Source: Caldicellulosiruptor kronotskyensis 2002
GTDB taxonomy: Bacteria > Bacillota > Thermoanaerobacteria > Caldicellulosiruptorales > Caldicellulosiruptoraceae
NCBI RefSeq assembly: GCF_000166775.1
Contig: NC_014720.1
Coordinates: forward strand, 331,001-395,000
Direction: 5' to 3'
Length of the DNA: 64,000 nt
Shown: positions 15,436 to 23,406 of the stretch, in pieces
Layout: every line of letters begins with the position of its first letter
How positions within the stretch are numbered: the first letter of the stretch is position 1
Program-made: the position numbers and the translations under genes
The notes under the pieces: model-generated
Told to the model about the DNA's origin: nothing
Databases searched by the model: none
What the model saw: only the letters and a program-made list of their open reading frames with translations

Positions 15436-17079
15436 ATGCATGAGGTATTTTTTAACCTGGCAGAAAGATTAGGTGTAATTGTCACGTTGGCTTTTTTTCT
15501 CTCAAGAACTAAATTGTTTGGCAATATACTGAACCAGCAATTAAATATTATTCAAAAAGTAGGGTTAATAATAGGCGGAGGATTATTTGGGATATTAGGG
15601 ACATATTGGGGAATACCAATTAAAGGTGCAATTGCAAATTCGCGTGTGATAGGACCTGCTATTGTTGGCATCATTGGGGGACCTTATATTGGTCTTTTGG
15701 CTGGATTCATTGCAGGGTTTCATCGCGCTTTGCTGGGTGGTTTTACTGCTGTTGCTTGTGGTATTTCGACAACTGTTGAGGGACTTATTGCAGGTTTGGT
15801 GGCTAAAAAATTTTCTGATAAGAAATTCAAATGGTATTTTGGAATTTTAACAGGAATGAGTATAGAGATGCTCCAGATGATTATTATTTTAACTTTAGCA
15901 AAACCTTTTAAGAATGCGCTTGACTTAGTTGAAGTGATTGGAATTCCAATGATTGTAATCAATGGCATAGGTATTGGTATATTCCTGCTAATCCTTGAAA
16001 ATGTTATTGAAGAAAAGAAGAAGATAGGAGCAGTGTTTGCAGCAAAAGCTTTGCATATTGCAAATGAAACCTTGCCAATTTTAAGAGAAGGGTTGACTGT
16101 AGAGACAGCAAAGAAGGTTGCTGAGATAATCTTGAATAAAACTGATGCAGATGCGGTTGCTATTACAGATAGAAATTCAGTGCTTTCATATGCAGGTTGT
16201 GGGAATCATAAAGAGATTATCATAAAGGCGATAGAAGACCAAGAAATGTTGCGAACATTGGAAAAAGGAGATATATGCACAATTTCCGAAAAAGAAAATA
16301 ATAAAGGTGATAGTAAAGACAACAATTTGACTACTGCAATTATTTGCCCATTATTTATTAAAAACAACTTGATAGGAACCTTGCAACTTTTTTATAATCG
16401 TTTCGTGCAGCTTAACGAATTTACAACAACTTTCGTCAAAGGTTTATCGCAATTGATTTCTACTCAATTGGAAATTGCTGCTTTAGAGAAACAAACTAAA
16501 CTTTTAGCAAAAGCTGAACTAAAAGCTTTGCAAGCTCAAATAAACCCGCATTTTCTGTTTAACTCCCTAAATTGTATAGTTGCACTTTGCAGAATTGACC
16601 CTGAAAAGGCAAGAGAACTAATAATTAAGCTAAGTGAGTATTTTCGACGCAATCTCAGAGAATGGGACCCTTTGATTCCTCTTTCTGAAGAATTAGAAAA
16701 TGTAAATTTATATCTTACTTTTGAAAAAGCAAGATTTTCAGACAAGCTACACATCGAATTTGATATTAACAATGAGACGACTACTATAAAGGTACCTCCA
16801 TTTTCTGTGGAGACATTAGTTGAAAACGCTATAAAACATGGATTGCTGCCCAAAAAGGGAGGTACTTTACAAATAAAAGCCTCAAAAAATGGTCATAAAG
16901 TTGTGATTGAGGTTGCTGATAATGGTATTGGTATAAATGGAAATGCAAAGGATGGAGTAGGACTGACAAACTTAAAGGAGAGGCTGAAGAATCTTTTTGG
17001 GGAAGAGGGAGAACTTGTTATAACCCCTAATGAAAAAGGAGGAACGATTGCACGATTAATTATACCTATTACGCATTAA
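15436..17079 (+). CDS. LytS-type sensor histidine kinase
   Basis: A 547-residue membrane kinase. The N-terminal 5TM-LYT sensor (about residues 1-190) has helices such as VGLIIGGGLFGILGTYWGIP and the NSRVIGPAIVGIIGGPYIGLLAGFIAG motif. A GAF-like domain follows (about 215-345). The kinase core starts with ALQAQINPHFLFNSLNCI, which carries the phospho-acceptor histidine, and the ATPase has ENAIKHG and DNGIG. This matches the BtsS/YpdA/LytS group, several of which sense extracellular pyruvate. ATG 15436 is used with GAGGGTG upstream. The response regulator follows 15 bases later, and a CstA-type transporter after that. Confidence 0.92.
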   Translation: MHEVFFNLAERLGVIVTLAFFLSRTKLFGNILNQQLNIIQKVGLIIGGGLFGILGTYWGIPIKGAIANSRVIGPAIVGIIGGPYIGLLAGFIAGFHRALLGGFTAVACGISTTVEGLIAGLVAKKFSDKKFKWYFGILTGMSIEMLQMIIILTLAKPFKNALDLVEVIGIPMIVINGIGIGIFLLILENVIEEKKKIGAVFAAKALHIANETLPILREGLTVETAKKVAEIILNKTDADAVAITDRNSVLSYAGCGNHKEIIIKAIEDQEMLRTLEKGDICTISEKENNKGDSKDNNLTTAIICPLFIKNNLIGTLQLFYNRFVQLNEFTTTFVKGLSQLISTQLEIAALEKQTKLLAKAELKALQAQINPHFLFNSLNCIVALCRIDPEKARELIIKLSEYFRRNLREWDPLIPLSEELENVNLYLTFEKARFSDKLHIEFDINNETTTIKVPPFSVETLVENAIKHGLLPKKGGTLQIKASKNGHKVVIEVADNGIGINGNAKDGVGLTNLKERLKNLFGEEGELVITPNEKGGTIARLIIPITH

Positions 17080-17094
17080 AGGAAGGAGAATTAT

Positions 17095-17844
17095 ATGATT
17101 AGGGCTATTATAGTTGATGACGAGGAGTTAGCAAGAAAAGAGTTGGATTTTTTGCTAAAAGAAACTAAAGAGGTTGAAGTAGTAGCTGAGTTAGATTCGG
17201 CAGAAGAGCTTTTTGAAGTTGTTGAAAGGACAAAGCCTGATGTTGTATTTTTAGATATTGAAATGTATGGCTTGAGTGGCTTGGATGCGGCTTTTGAGTT
17301 ATTAAAAATGCCTCAGCCACCAATTATTGTTTTTGCCACAGCATACGACCAATACGCAGTAAAGGCTTTTGAGCTCAACGCCTTGGATTATCTGCTCAAG
17401 CCTTTTTCTTTTGAGAGGGTAAAGCTTTGCATTGAGAGGATAAAAAGAGCATTAGAAAATAGAGGGCTATATACTAAGAAGTTATTAGAGAACCTGAGAA
17501 CATTTACCAACAAAAAGGTTTTAATTCACACAGAGGATAAGATTTTATTGTTGAATAAGGAAGAGATTTATATAGCTGAGGCTCAGGGTCGCTATGCAAG
17601 GATAAAATTGAAGAACAAGTGGATAGCATCTCGTCATTCTCTTTCTGACCTTGAAAAAATCTTGGCCGAACAATTTATGAAAGTTCACAAAAGTTATATC
17701 GTGAATGTTGAGCATATAAAAGAGATAATACCACTTTTTGGTGGTTCTATAATCCTGAGAATGGCGGACGACAATGCAACCGAGGTACCAGTAGGTAGAA
17801 CATTTTTAAAAGGATTTAAAGAAAAATTTGGATTAAAGATTTAA
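17095..17844 (+). CDS. LytTR-type response regulator
   Basis: A 249-residue regulator: a receiver domain with acidic pocket DDEE, phospho-acceptor in VVFLDIEMYGLSG and the conserved LLKPFSFER lysine; then a LytTR DNA-binding domain (about 140-245) with YIAEAQGRYARIKL and FMKVHKSYIVNVEHIKEI. Regulators of this class bind paired direct repeats about two helical turns apart; a candidate pair lies at 17878-17910 before the transporter gene. It is the partner of the LytS-type kinase. Confidence 0.92.
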   Translation: MIRAIIVDDEELARKELDFLLKETKEVEVVAELDSAEELFEVVERTKPDVVFLDIEMYGLSGLDAAFELLKMPQPPIIVFATAYDQYAVKAFELNALDYLLKPFSFERVKLCIERIKRALENRGLYTKKLLENLRTFTNKKVLIHTEDKILLLNKEEIYIAEAQGRYARIKLKNKWIASRHSLSDLEKILAEQFMKVHKSYIVNVEHIKEIIPLFGGSIILRMADDNATEVPVGRTFLKGFKEKFGLKI

Positions 17845-17877
17845 TTTTTTATTTCATTTTATGCACCATTTCACGCT

Positions 17878-17948
17878 ATTTAATACAAAAATTCAGCATT
17901 TTATTACAAATTTATTTTTTGAATAAGGGCTGCGTTATAAAATATAAC
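17878..17948 (+). promoter_or_regulatory. Candidate LytTR repeats and promoter of the cstA-like gene
   Basis: ATTTAATACAAA (17878-17889) and ATTTTATTACAAA (17898-17910) are direct repeats whose TACAAA cores are 21 bp apart. They lie just upstream of a promoter with TTGAAT 17919-17924, 18 bp, TATAAC 17943-17948. The spacing fits known LytTR binding, and the position fits activation of the transporter gene by the adjacent regulator. Confidence 0.55.
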
Positions 17949-17989
17949 TAAACAGAATGAGAGAATAAGAACAAAGGAGTGGAGAAAGC

Positions 17990-19780
17990 TTGAGTGCACT
18001 TGAGTTGATAATTGCAGCAGCCCTTATTTTAGTTTTGGCTTATCGCTTCTATGGGAGCTTTTTAGCTGCCAAAGTATTAGTTTTGGATAGCTCAAGAGAG
18101 ACACCAGCAAAAAGGCACTATGATGGGAAAGACTACGTACCTATGAACAAATGGATAGCATTTGGGCATCACTTTGCGGCAATAGCAGGAGCAGGGCCGT
18201 TAGTAGGGCCAGTATTAGCAGCTCAGTTTGGGTATTTACCAGGGACACTGTGGATTTTGATCGGTGCAGTGCTTGCCGGTGCAGTGCATGACATGGTTAT
18301 TTTGTTGGCTTCAGTTAGGCATGATGGAAAAAGTTTGTTCGAGATTGCCAAAAAAGAGGTCGGACCTGTTGCTGGGGTTGCCACTGCAATAGCAATATTC
18401 TTCTTAATAATCTTAACAATGGCAGGATTAGGGCTTGTTGTGGTCAATGCTCTGTTCAAAAATCCATGGGGTGTATTTACTATCGGCATGACAATTCCAA
18501 TTGCTATTTTCATAGGCATTTATATGCACAAACTTCGCCCTGGCAGAATAGCAGAAGCTTCTCTGATTGGTGTTGCATTAATATTATTAGCTGTGTTGGT
18601 AGGACCTTACATCAAAAATTCTCCATTAGGTTCTTATTTAATGCTCTCTGACAAAACATTGGAAATTTTATTACCTTTATATGGCTTTTTGGCTGCAGCC
18701 TTACCAGTATGGTTACTTCTTGCGCCAAGAGATTATTTGAGCTCATATATGAAAATAGGAACTATTTTACTGTTAGCTATTGGTATTATAATTGTAAATC
18801 CGCGTATAAATATGCCAGCTGTTACACAATTTATCAATGGTGGAGGACCTATTATAAACGGTAAGGTTTGGCCGTTTATATGCATTACAATTGCGTGCGG
18901 TGCAATTTCTGGTTTTCATGCGTTAATTAGTTCTGGTACGACTCCAAAACTGATAGCTAATGAGAAAGACATAAAGCTTGTAGGATTTGGAGGAATGCTG
19001 ACAGAGGCTTTTGTTGCATTGATGGCATTGATTGCTGCAACAACCTTGATGCCCGGCGATTATTTTGCTATCAATACAAAGCCAGAAATTTTCCAGAAAC
19101 TTAATATGCAAATCGTTCATCTTCCGCAGCTTTCAAAACTTGTAGGAGAAGAACTTGCAGGCAGACCAGGTGGAGCTGTTACTTTAGCAGTAGGAATGGC
19201 AGACATATTCTCAAGAATTGGTGGACTTAGACACTTGATGGCTTATTGGTATCAATTTGCAATCATGTTTGAAGCTTTGTTTATTCTAACAACAATCGAC
19301 GCTGGGACACGTGTTGCAAGATATATTGCACAAGATTTGCTTGGAATGATTTATTCACCAATTAAAGAAAACAAGTCAGTTGGATTGACTGTATTACTTA
19401 GCGCAGCTGTTTCTTTTGCATGGGGCTATCTCATCTACGGTGGTGATATTAAAACAATATGGCCGGTGTTTGGTGTAGCTAATCAGACCATTGGCGCATT
19501 GGCTTTGGCAATAGGCACTACTATGATCTTGCAAAGAAGCAAGAAGAAAATATATGCACTGACCACCTTCTTACCAATGACTTTCCTGTTCATAACTGTA
19601 TTGGATGCTGGAATTACGAATGTATTTAATGTATACCTGCCTCAAAAACAAATGGTACCTGCTGTATTAGTAATTACTCTGATGATTTTGGCAATTATTA
19701 TCATGGTAAGTTCAGTTATAAAGTGGATAAGCATATTATCAAAGACACGAAAAGCAGAGTTAGCTTTGGAAAATGAATAG
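17990..19780 (+). CDS. cstA: CstA-family pyruvate/peptide transporter
   Basis: A 596-residue, polytopic CstA protein. Family hallmarks are the early KRHYDGKDYVPMNKWIAFGHHFAAIAGAGPLVGP and a later SGFHALISSGTTPKL motif. About 16 hydrophobic segments are visible. E. coli relatives CstA and BtsT import pyruvate or peptides, and BtsT is induced by the LytS-like BtsSR system. The adjacent kinase and regulator here make pyruvate the likely substrate (inference). The TTG start at 17990 has AAAGGAGTGGAG upstream. Confidence 0.92.
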   Translation: MSALELIIAAALILVLAYRFYGSFLAAKVLVLDSSRETPAKRHYDGKDYVPMNKWIAFGHHFAAIAGAGPLVGPVLAAQFGYLPGTLWILIGAVLAGAVHDMVILLASVRHDGKSLFEIAKKEVGPVAGVATAIAIFFLIILTMAGLGLVVVNALFKNPWGVFTIGMTIPIAIFIGIYMHKLRPGRIAEASLIGVALILLAVLVGPYIKNSPLGSYLMLSDKTLEILLPLYGFLAAALPVWLLLAPRDYLSSYMKIGTILLLAIGIIIVNPRINMPAVTQFINGGGPIINGKVWPFICITIACGAISGFHALISSGTTPKLIANEKDIKLVGFGGMLTEAFVALMALIAATTLMPGDYFAINTKPEIFQKLNMQIVHLPQLSKLVGEELAGRPGGAVTLAVGMADIFSRIGGLRHLMAYWYQFAIMFEALFILTTIDAGTRVARYIAQDLLGMIYSPIKENKSVGLTVLLSAAVSFAWGYLIYGGDIKTIWPVFGVANQTIGALALAIGTTMILQRSKKKIYALTTFLPMTFLFITVLDAGITNVFNVYLPQKQMVPAVLVITLMILAIIIMVSSVIKWISILSKTRKAELALENE

Positions 19781-19812
19781 AACTTTTAGCAGAATATTGT
19801 TAGAAAATCTCT

Positions 19813-19851
19813 AAGGCTGTCCGTAAATTGCAGAAGGGCAGCCTTTTGTTT
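19813..19851 (+). terminator. Terminator after the cstA-like gene
   Basis: AAGGCTGTCC 19813-19822 pairs with GGGCAGCCTT 19836-19845 (one G-U), followed by TTGTTT. Confidence 0.8.
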
Positions 19852-19899
19852 CATAAATTCAAAACTCAACTAATTTTTTGCAAGGGGGTTAAATTTGAT

Positions 19900-20916
19900 A
19901 TGACAGTCAAAGAAATCAGGGAAAAAGCAAGAGAGATGTTAAAAGGTTATTGCAGAGTTTGTCCAATCTGTGATGGAAAAGCATGCCGTGGAGAAGTCCC
20001 TGGAATGGGTGGTATAGGCACAGGAAGCTCATTTGTTGCAAATGTTGAGGCGCTTTCAAAAATAAGATTAAATTTAAGAACTATTCATGACGCAAAAGAA
20101 CCAGATATTTGCGTAGAAATGTTTGGGAAAAAGTTAGCTATGCCGATTTTGGCAGCACCTATAACAGGTTCGAGCTATAATATGGGAGGAAAAATTTCTG
20201 AGGAAGACTTCATTCAAATGGTAATATCAGGAAGCAAAGAAGCAGGGACCATAGGGATGTGTGGAGATGGCGGTGATCCTGTATTTTATGAGTCAGGCCT
20301 AAAGGCTATAAGAAACGAAAATGGGCATGGAATTGCTATCATAAAGCCAAGGAGTAATGACCAAATAATAAAAAGAATAAAAGAAGCAGAAGATGCAGGA
20401 GCTTTAGCTGTTGGGATAGACATTGACGGCGCAGGGCTTATTACAATGGCGCTAATGGGCCAGCCTATTGGTCCAAAAACAAAAGAAGAATTAAAAGCTC
20501 TTATTTCTTCATCAAGCCTTCCATTCATATTAAAAGGGATCATGACAGAGGACGAAGCAGAAATTGCTTTGGAAGTTGGAGCAAGCGCAATTGTAGTATC
20601 CAACCATGGGGGTAGGATTTTAGATCATACACCAGGTGTTGCAGAAGTGCTGCCGCGAATTGCTGAAAAAGTAAAGGGTAAGATTTTAATCTTTGCTGAT
20701 GGAGGGGTAAGATCTGGTGTTGATGTTTTGAAGTATTTGGCTCTTGGGGCAGATGCAGTGTTGGTAGGAAGACCAATCATTCATGCAGCCTTTGGCGGTG
20801 GTAAAGAGGGAGTGAAACTCATTTTAGAAAAAATGGCTCAAGAGCTAAAACAAGCCATGATTTTAACAGGTTGCAAAGATATAAAAAGTATCGATGTAAA
20901 GGTCATATATAAATGA
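19900..20916 (+). CDS. FMN-dependent alpha-hydroxyacid dehydrogenase/oxidase-like protein
   Basis: A 338-residue TIM-barrel flavoenzyme of the lactate/glycolate oxidase family. Conserved points are MPILAAPITG, ILKGIMTEDEAEIAL (flavin lysine), SNHGGRILDHTPG (catalytic histidine) and FADGGVRSGVDVLKYLALGADAVLVGRP (phosphate binding). The N-terminal motif CRVCPICDGKAC (four cysteines) is unusual for the family and could bind iron or an Fe-S cluster. ATG 19900 follows AAGGGGG 19882-19888. It lies behind the pyruvate transporter, so a role in lactate/pyruvate interconversion is plausible, although a terminator separates the two genes. Confidence 0.85.
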   Translation: MTVKEIREKAREMLKGYCRVCPICDGKACRGEVPGMGGIGTGSSFVANVEALSKIRLNLRTIHDAKEPDICVEMFGKKLAMPILAAPITGSSYNMGGKISEEDFIQMVISGSKEAGTIGMCGDGGDPVFYESGLKAIRNENGHGIAIIKPRSNDQIIKRIKEAEDAGALAVGIDIDGAGLITMALMGQPIGPKTKEELKALISSSSLPFILKGIMTEDEAEIALEVGASAIVVSNHGGRILDHTPGVAEVLPRIAEKVKGKILIFADGGVRSGVDVLKYLALGADAVLVGRPIIHAAFGGGKEGVKLILEKMAQELKQAMILTGCKDIKSIDVKVIYK

Positions 20917-20941
20917 TAGCTTTAGTAGAATAATTGTTGCT

Positions 20942-20967
20942 AAGGGCTTGGAAATAAGCCCTTTTTA
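20942..20967 (+). terminator. Terminator after the hydroxyacid dehydrogenase gene
   Basis: AAGGGCTT 20942-20949 pairs with AAGCCCTT 20956-20963, followed by TTTATTA. Confidence 0.85.
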
Positions 20968-21003
20968 TTATGCAAGAAAACTTTACTATTCATATAGAAA
21001 TAC

Positions 21004-21052
21004 TTGACATTATCATTACATTGCTTTATAATTGAAAATGAAAATCAATTTC
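21004..21052 (+). promoter_or_regulatory. FTR1 promoter with Fur box
   Basis: A consensus promoter: TTGACA 21004-21009, 17 bp, TATAAT 21027-21032. Directly after it, 21034-21052 (GAAAATGAAAATCAATTTC) matches the classical 19-bp Fur box at 15 positions. Iron-loaded Fur bound here would block transcription, so the permease should be induced when iron is scarce. Confidence 0.8.
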
Positions 21053-21077
21053 AAAAACACAGAAAGGAGTTTTTGGT

Positions 21078-21797
21078 ATGGTTCAGGGATTTGTAATTGC
21101 TTTTAGAGAGGTTTTCGAGATAATTCTTGTAGTTGCTGTGATGATTGGGGTTATTCAAAAGCTTAACCAAAAGGATTTATTAAAGAGTATGAATATTGGG
21201 CTGGTATTAGGGATTGTTTTGAGTGCATTGCTTGGTATTATTGTATTTGCCTTTTATGAGAGCTTGGAAGAGTCCTTTGAGGGAATTGAGATAGCATTAA
21301 AAGCTTTACTGGTGATTCTTATTACATGGTTTTTATTTTTAGCTATTAAATATCAGAAAAGAGATTTAAAACAGCAGACTTATGAAAAGGTTGTTAATTT
21401 CCAAAAATATTCATATGGTATTTTTGTCCTATCTCTTGTAAATGTTCTACGTGAAGGAGCAGAGCTAGTAATATTTTCATTGGCTTCATTTTTCAAGGAT
21501 AAATCCTTAACTTTATTCTACGGAATTGGTCTGGGGATATTTGCAGCTGTACTTTTGGGCTACTTTGTGTTTAAGCTTTCTAACAGAATAAATATAAGAC
21601 TCTTTTTCATTGCCACGACATTAATTTTAGCAATTGTTTCGTCTGAAGTTTTAAGAGACTTGGTTGAAGAAATTCTTAAAGAAGGGTTAAAAACTCAGAA
21701 TGAGGTTATTCCTATTGCTTTAAGCTTTGTATATATTTTAGTATTCTTAGTCTTGATGATAAGGTCAAACATAATTTCAAGGCAAAAAACAGAGTAA
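21078..21797 (+). CDS. FTR1-family iron permease
   Basis: A 239-residue membrane protein with about seven helices. The two REGLE-type iron motifs are REVFE (residues 10-14) and REGAE (125-129), each inside a helix, as in yeast Ftr1p and bacterial EfeU. The family moves iron across the membrane, usually after oxidation by a partner; no EfeO/EfeB-like partner gene is adjacent. It is a single gene behind a Fur box. Confidence 0.9.
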   Translation: MVQGFVIAFREVFEIILVVAVMIGVIQKLNQKDLLKSMNIGLVLGIVLSALLGIIVFAFYESLEESFEGIEIALKALLVILITWFLFLAIKYQKRDLKQQTYEKVVNFQKYSYGIFVLSLVNVLREGAELVIFSLASFFKDKSLTLFYGIGLGIFAAVLLGYFVFKLSNRINIRLFFIATTLILAIVSSEVLRDLVEEILKEGLKTQNEVIPIALSFVYILVFLVLMIRSNIISRQKTE

Positions 21798-21887
21798 AGG
21801 TTAAATCTTGTAATATTTCCCCCTCAACAAAAATATATTTTTACTGACAAGTCCATTTGAAATTGCATAGGGGGAAAGATTATTTTG

Positions 21888-23363
21888 ATGGATACTGATA
21901 TCTACAGGGAAATAGCAAAAAGGACAAACGGTGACATTTACATTGGTGTGGTTGGACCTGTCAGAACAGGAAAGTCAACCTTCATAAAAAGATTCATGGA
22001 CCTTTTTGTAATTCCAAACATTGAAGATGAGTATAAAAAAGAGAGAACAAAAGATGAACTACCTCAAAGCGCACAGGGAAAAACCATAATGACAACAGAG
22101 CCCAAATTTGTTCCCAATGAAGCTGTCGAAATTTTGCTATCAAGCGGTGCAAGGCTTAAAGTCCGGCTTGTTGACTGTGTAGGGTATTTGGTTGAAGGTG
22201 CAATGGGACATTTGGAAGAAAACCATCCGCGCATGGTCACAACACCGTGGTTTGAAAAGCCAATCCCGTTTGAAGAGGCAGCAGAGATTGGCACTAAAAA
22301 GGTTATCCAGGACCACTCAACAATTGGAATTGTTATTACTACAGATGGCACAATTACTGAGATACCAAGAGAAAACTACATAAAGGCAGAAGAAAGAGTG
22401 ATTGAAGAGCTAAAGTTACTCAATAAGCCATTTGTGATTGTTCTCAATACTGTAAAACCTTACTCACCCGATACACAAGAGCTCAAAAAAGATCTTGAAG
22501 AGAAGTACAAGATGCCAGTTTTGGTTGTAAACTGTCTTCAGATGCAGATTGAGGATGTAAAGAGAATTTTAGAGACAGTGCTATTTGAGTTTCCTGTTGT
22601 TGAAGTAAAGATTAATTTGCCAAGATGGTTTGACGAGCTGGAAGATGAGTCATGGCTCAAAAAAGAGATTTATGAAAAGATAAAAGAATATGCAGAAAAA
22701 CTTGATAAAATCAGAGATATAACAGACCAGCTTGAAGTTTTAAAACAACATCCTCAAATTGACAGGTGTGATGTTGTAGGAATCAACTTGGGTGATGGAA
22801 AGAGTGAGCTTTCGATTTACTTCAAAGAAGGGCTTTTGTTCAGGATTATTGAGGAGTCCACTGGATTTGAAATAAAAGGCGATCATCACTTATTAAAACT
22901 TCTTTCTGAACTTGCACAGGTGAAGAAAGACTATGATAAACTCAAAGATGCGCTTGAAGAAGCAGGTGAAAAAGGTTATGGTATTGTACCACCATCTTTA
23001 GACGAACTTAAGCTTGAAACTCCTGAGATAGTCAAAAGAGGAAACAGTTTTGGTGTAAGACTCAAGGCATCAGCCCCATCTTTGCACATCATAAGAGTAG
23101 AAGTTGAGACCGAAGTGTCACCAATTGTTGGAACAGAGAAACAGAGCGAAGAGCTTGTAAACTTTTTGATGAGAGAGTTTGAAGATGACCCAAAAAAGAT
23201 TTGGGAGTCAAATATATTTGGAAAATCTCTGCACGAGCTTGTTAAGGAAGGATTGCAAAACAAGTTATACAGAATGCCAGAAGATGCTCAGTCAAAACTA
23301 AAGGAAACTTTGCAAAAGATTATAAACGAGGGAAGTGGTGGTCTTATTTGTATTATCCTTTAA
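21888..23363 (+). CDS. spoIVA: Stage IV sporulation protein A (spore coat morphogenetic ATPase)
   Basis: A 491-residue SpoIVA. The N-terminal TRAFAC-type ATPase domain begins YREIAKRTNGDIYIGVVGPVRTGKSTFIKRF with Walker A GPVRTGKST; LVDCVGYLVEGAMGH and PWFEKPIPFEEAAEIGT are highly conserved SpoIVA segments. The C-terminus ends in the usual hydrophobic GGLICIIL anchor. SpoIVA polymerises on the forespore surface as the coat base layer. ATG 21888 is used rather than the TTG just before it, with GGGGAAAG upstream. Full length and intact. Confidence 0.96.
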   Translation: MDTDIYREIAKRTNGDIYIGVVGPVRTGKSTFIKRFMDLFVIPNIEDEYKKERTKDELPQSAQGKTIMTTEPKFVPNEAVEILLSSGARLKVRLVDCVGYLVEGAMGHLEENHPRMVTTPWFEKPIPFEEAAEIGTKKVIQDHSTIGIVITTDGTITEIPRENYIKAEERVIEELKLLNKPFVIVLNTVKPYSPDTQELKKDLEEKYKMPVLVVNCLQMQIEDVKRILETVLFEFPVVEVKINLPRWFDELEDESWLKKEIYEKIKEYAEKLDKIRDITDQLEVLKQHPQIDRCDVVGINLGDGKSELSIYFKEGLLFRIIEESTGFEIKGDHHLLKLLSELAQVKKDYDKLKDALEEAGEKGYGIVPPSLDELKLETPEIVKRGNSFGVRLKASAPSLHIIRVEVETEVSPIVGTEKQSEELVNFLMREFEDDPKKIWESNIFGKSLHELVKEGLQNKLYRMPEDAQSKLKETLQKIINEGSGGLICIIL

Positions 23364-23406
23364 CACAAAAAGGTCCAAACGCTAAGTCTTGGACCTTTTT
23401 GTGTTT
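23362..23406. terminator. Bidirectional terminator between spoIVA and the NAGPA-domain gene
   Basis: A near-perfect hairpin pairs ACACAAAAAGGTCCAA (23363-23378) with TTGGACCTTTTTGTGT (23389-23404), with a T run on each strand. The convergent genes on both sides end next to it. Confidence 0.9.
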
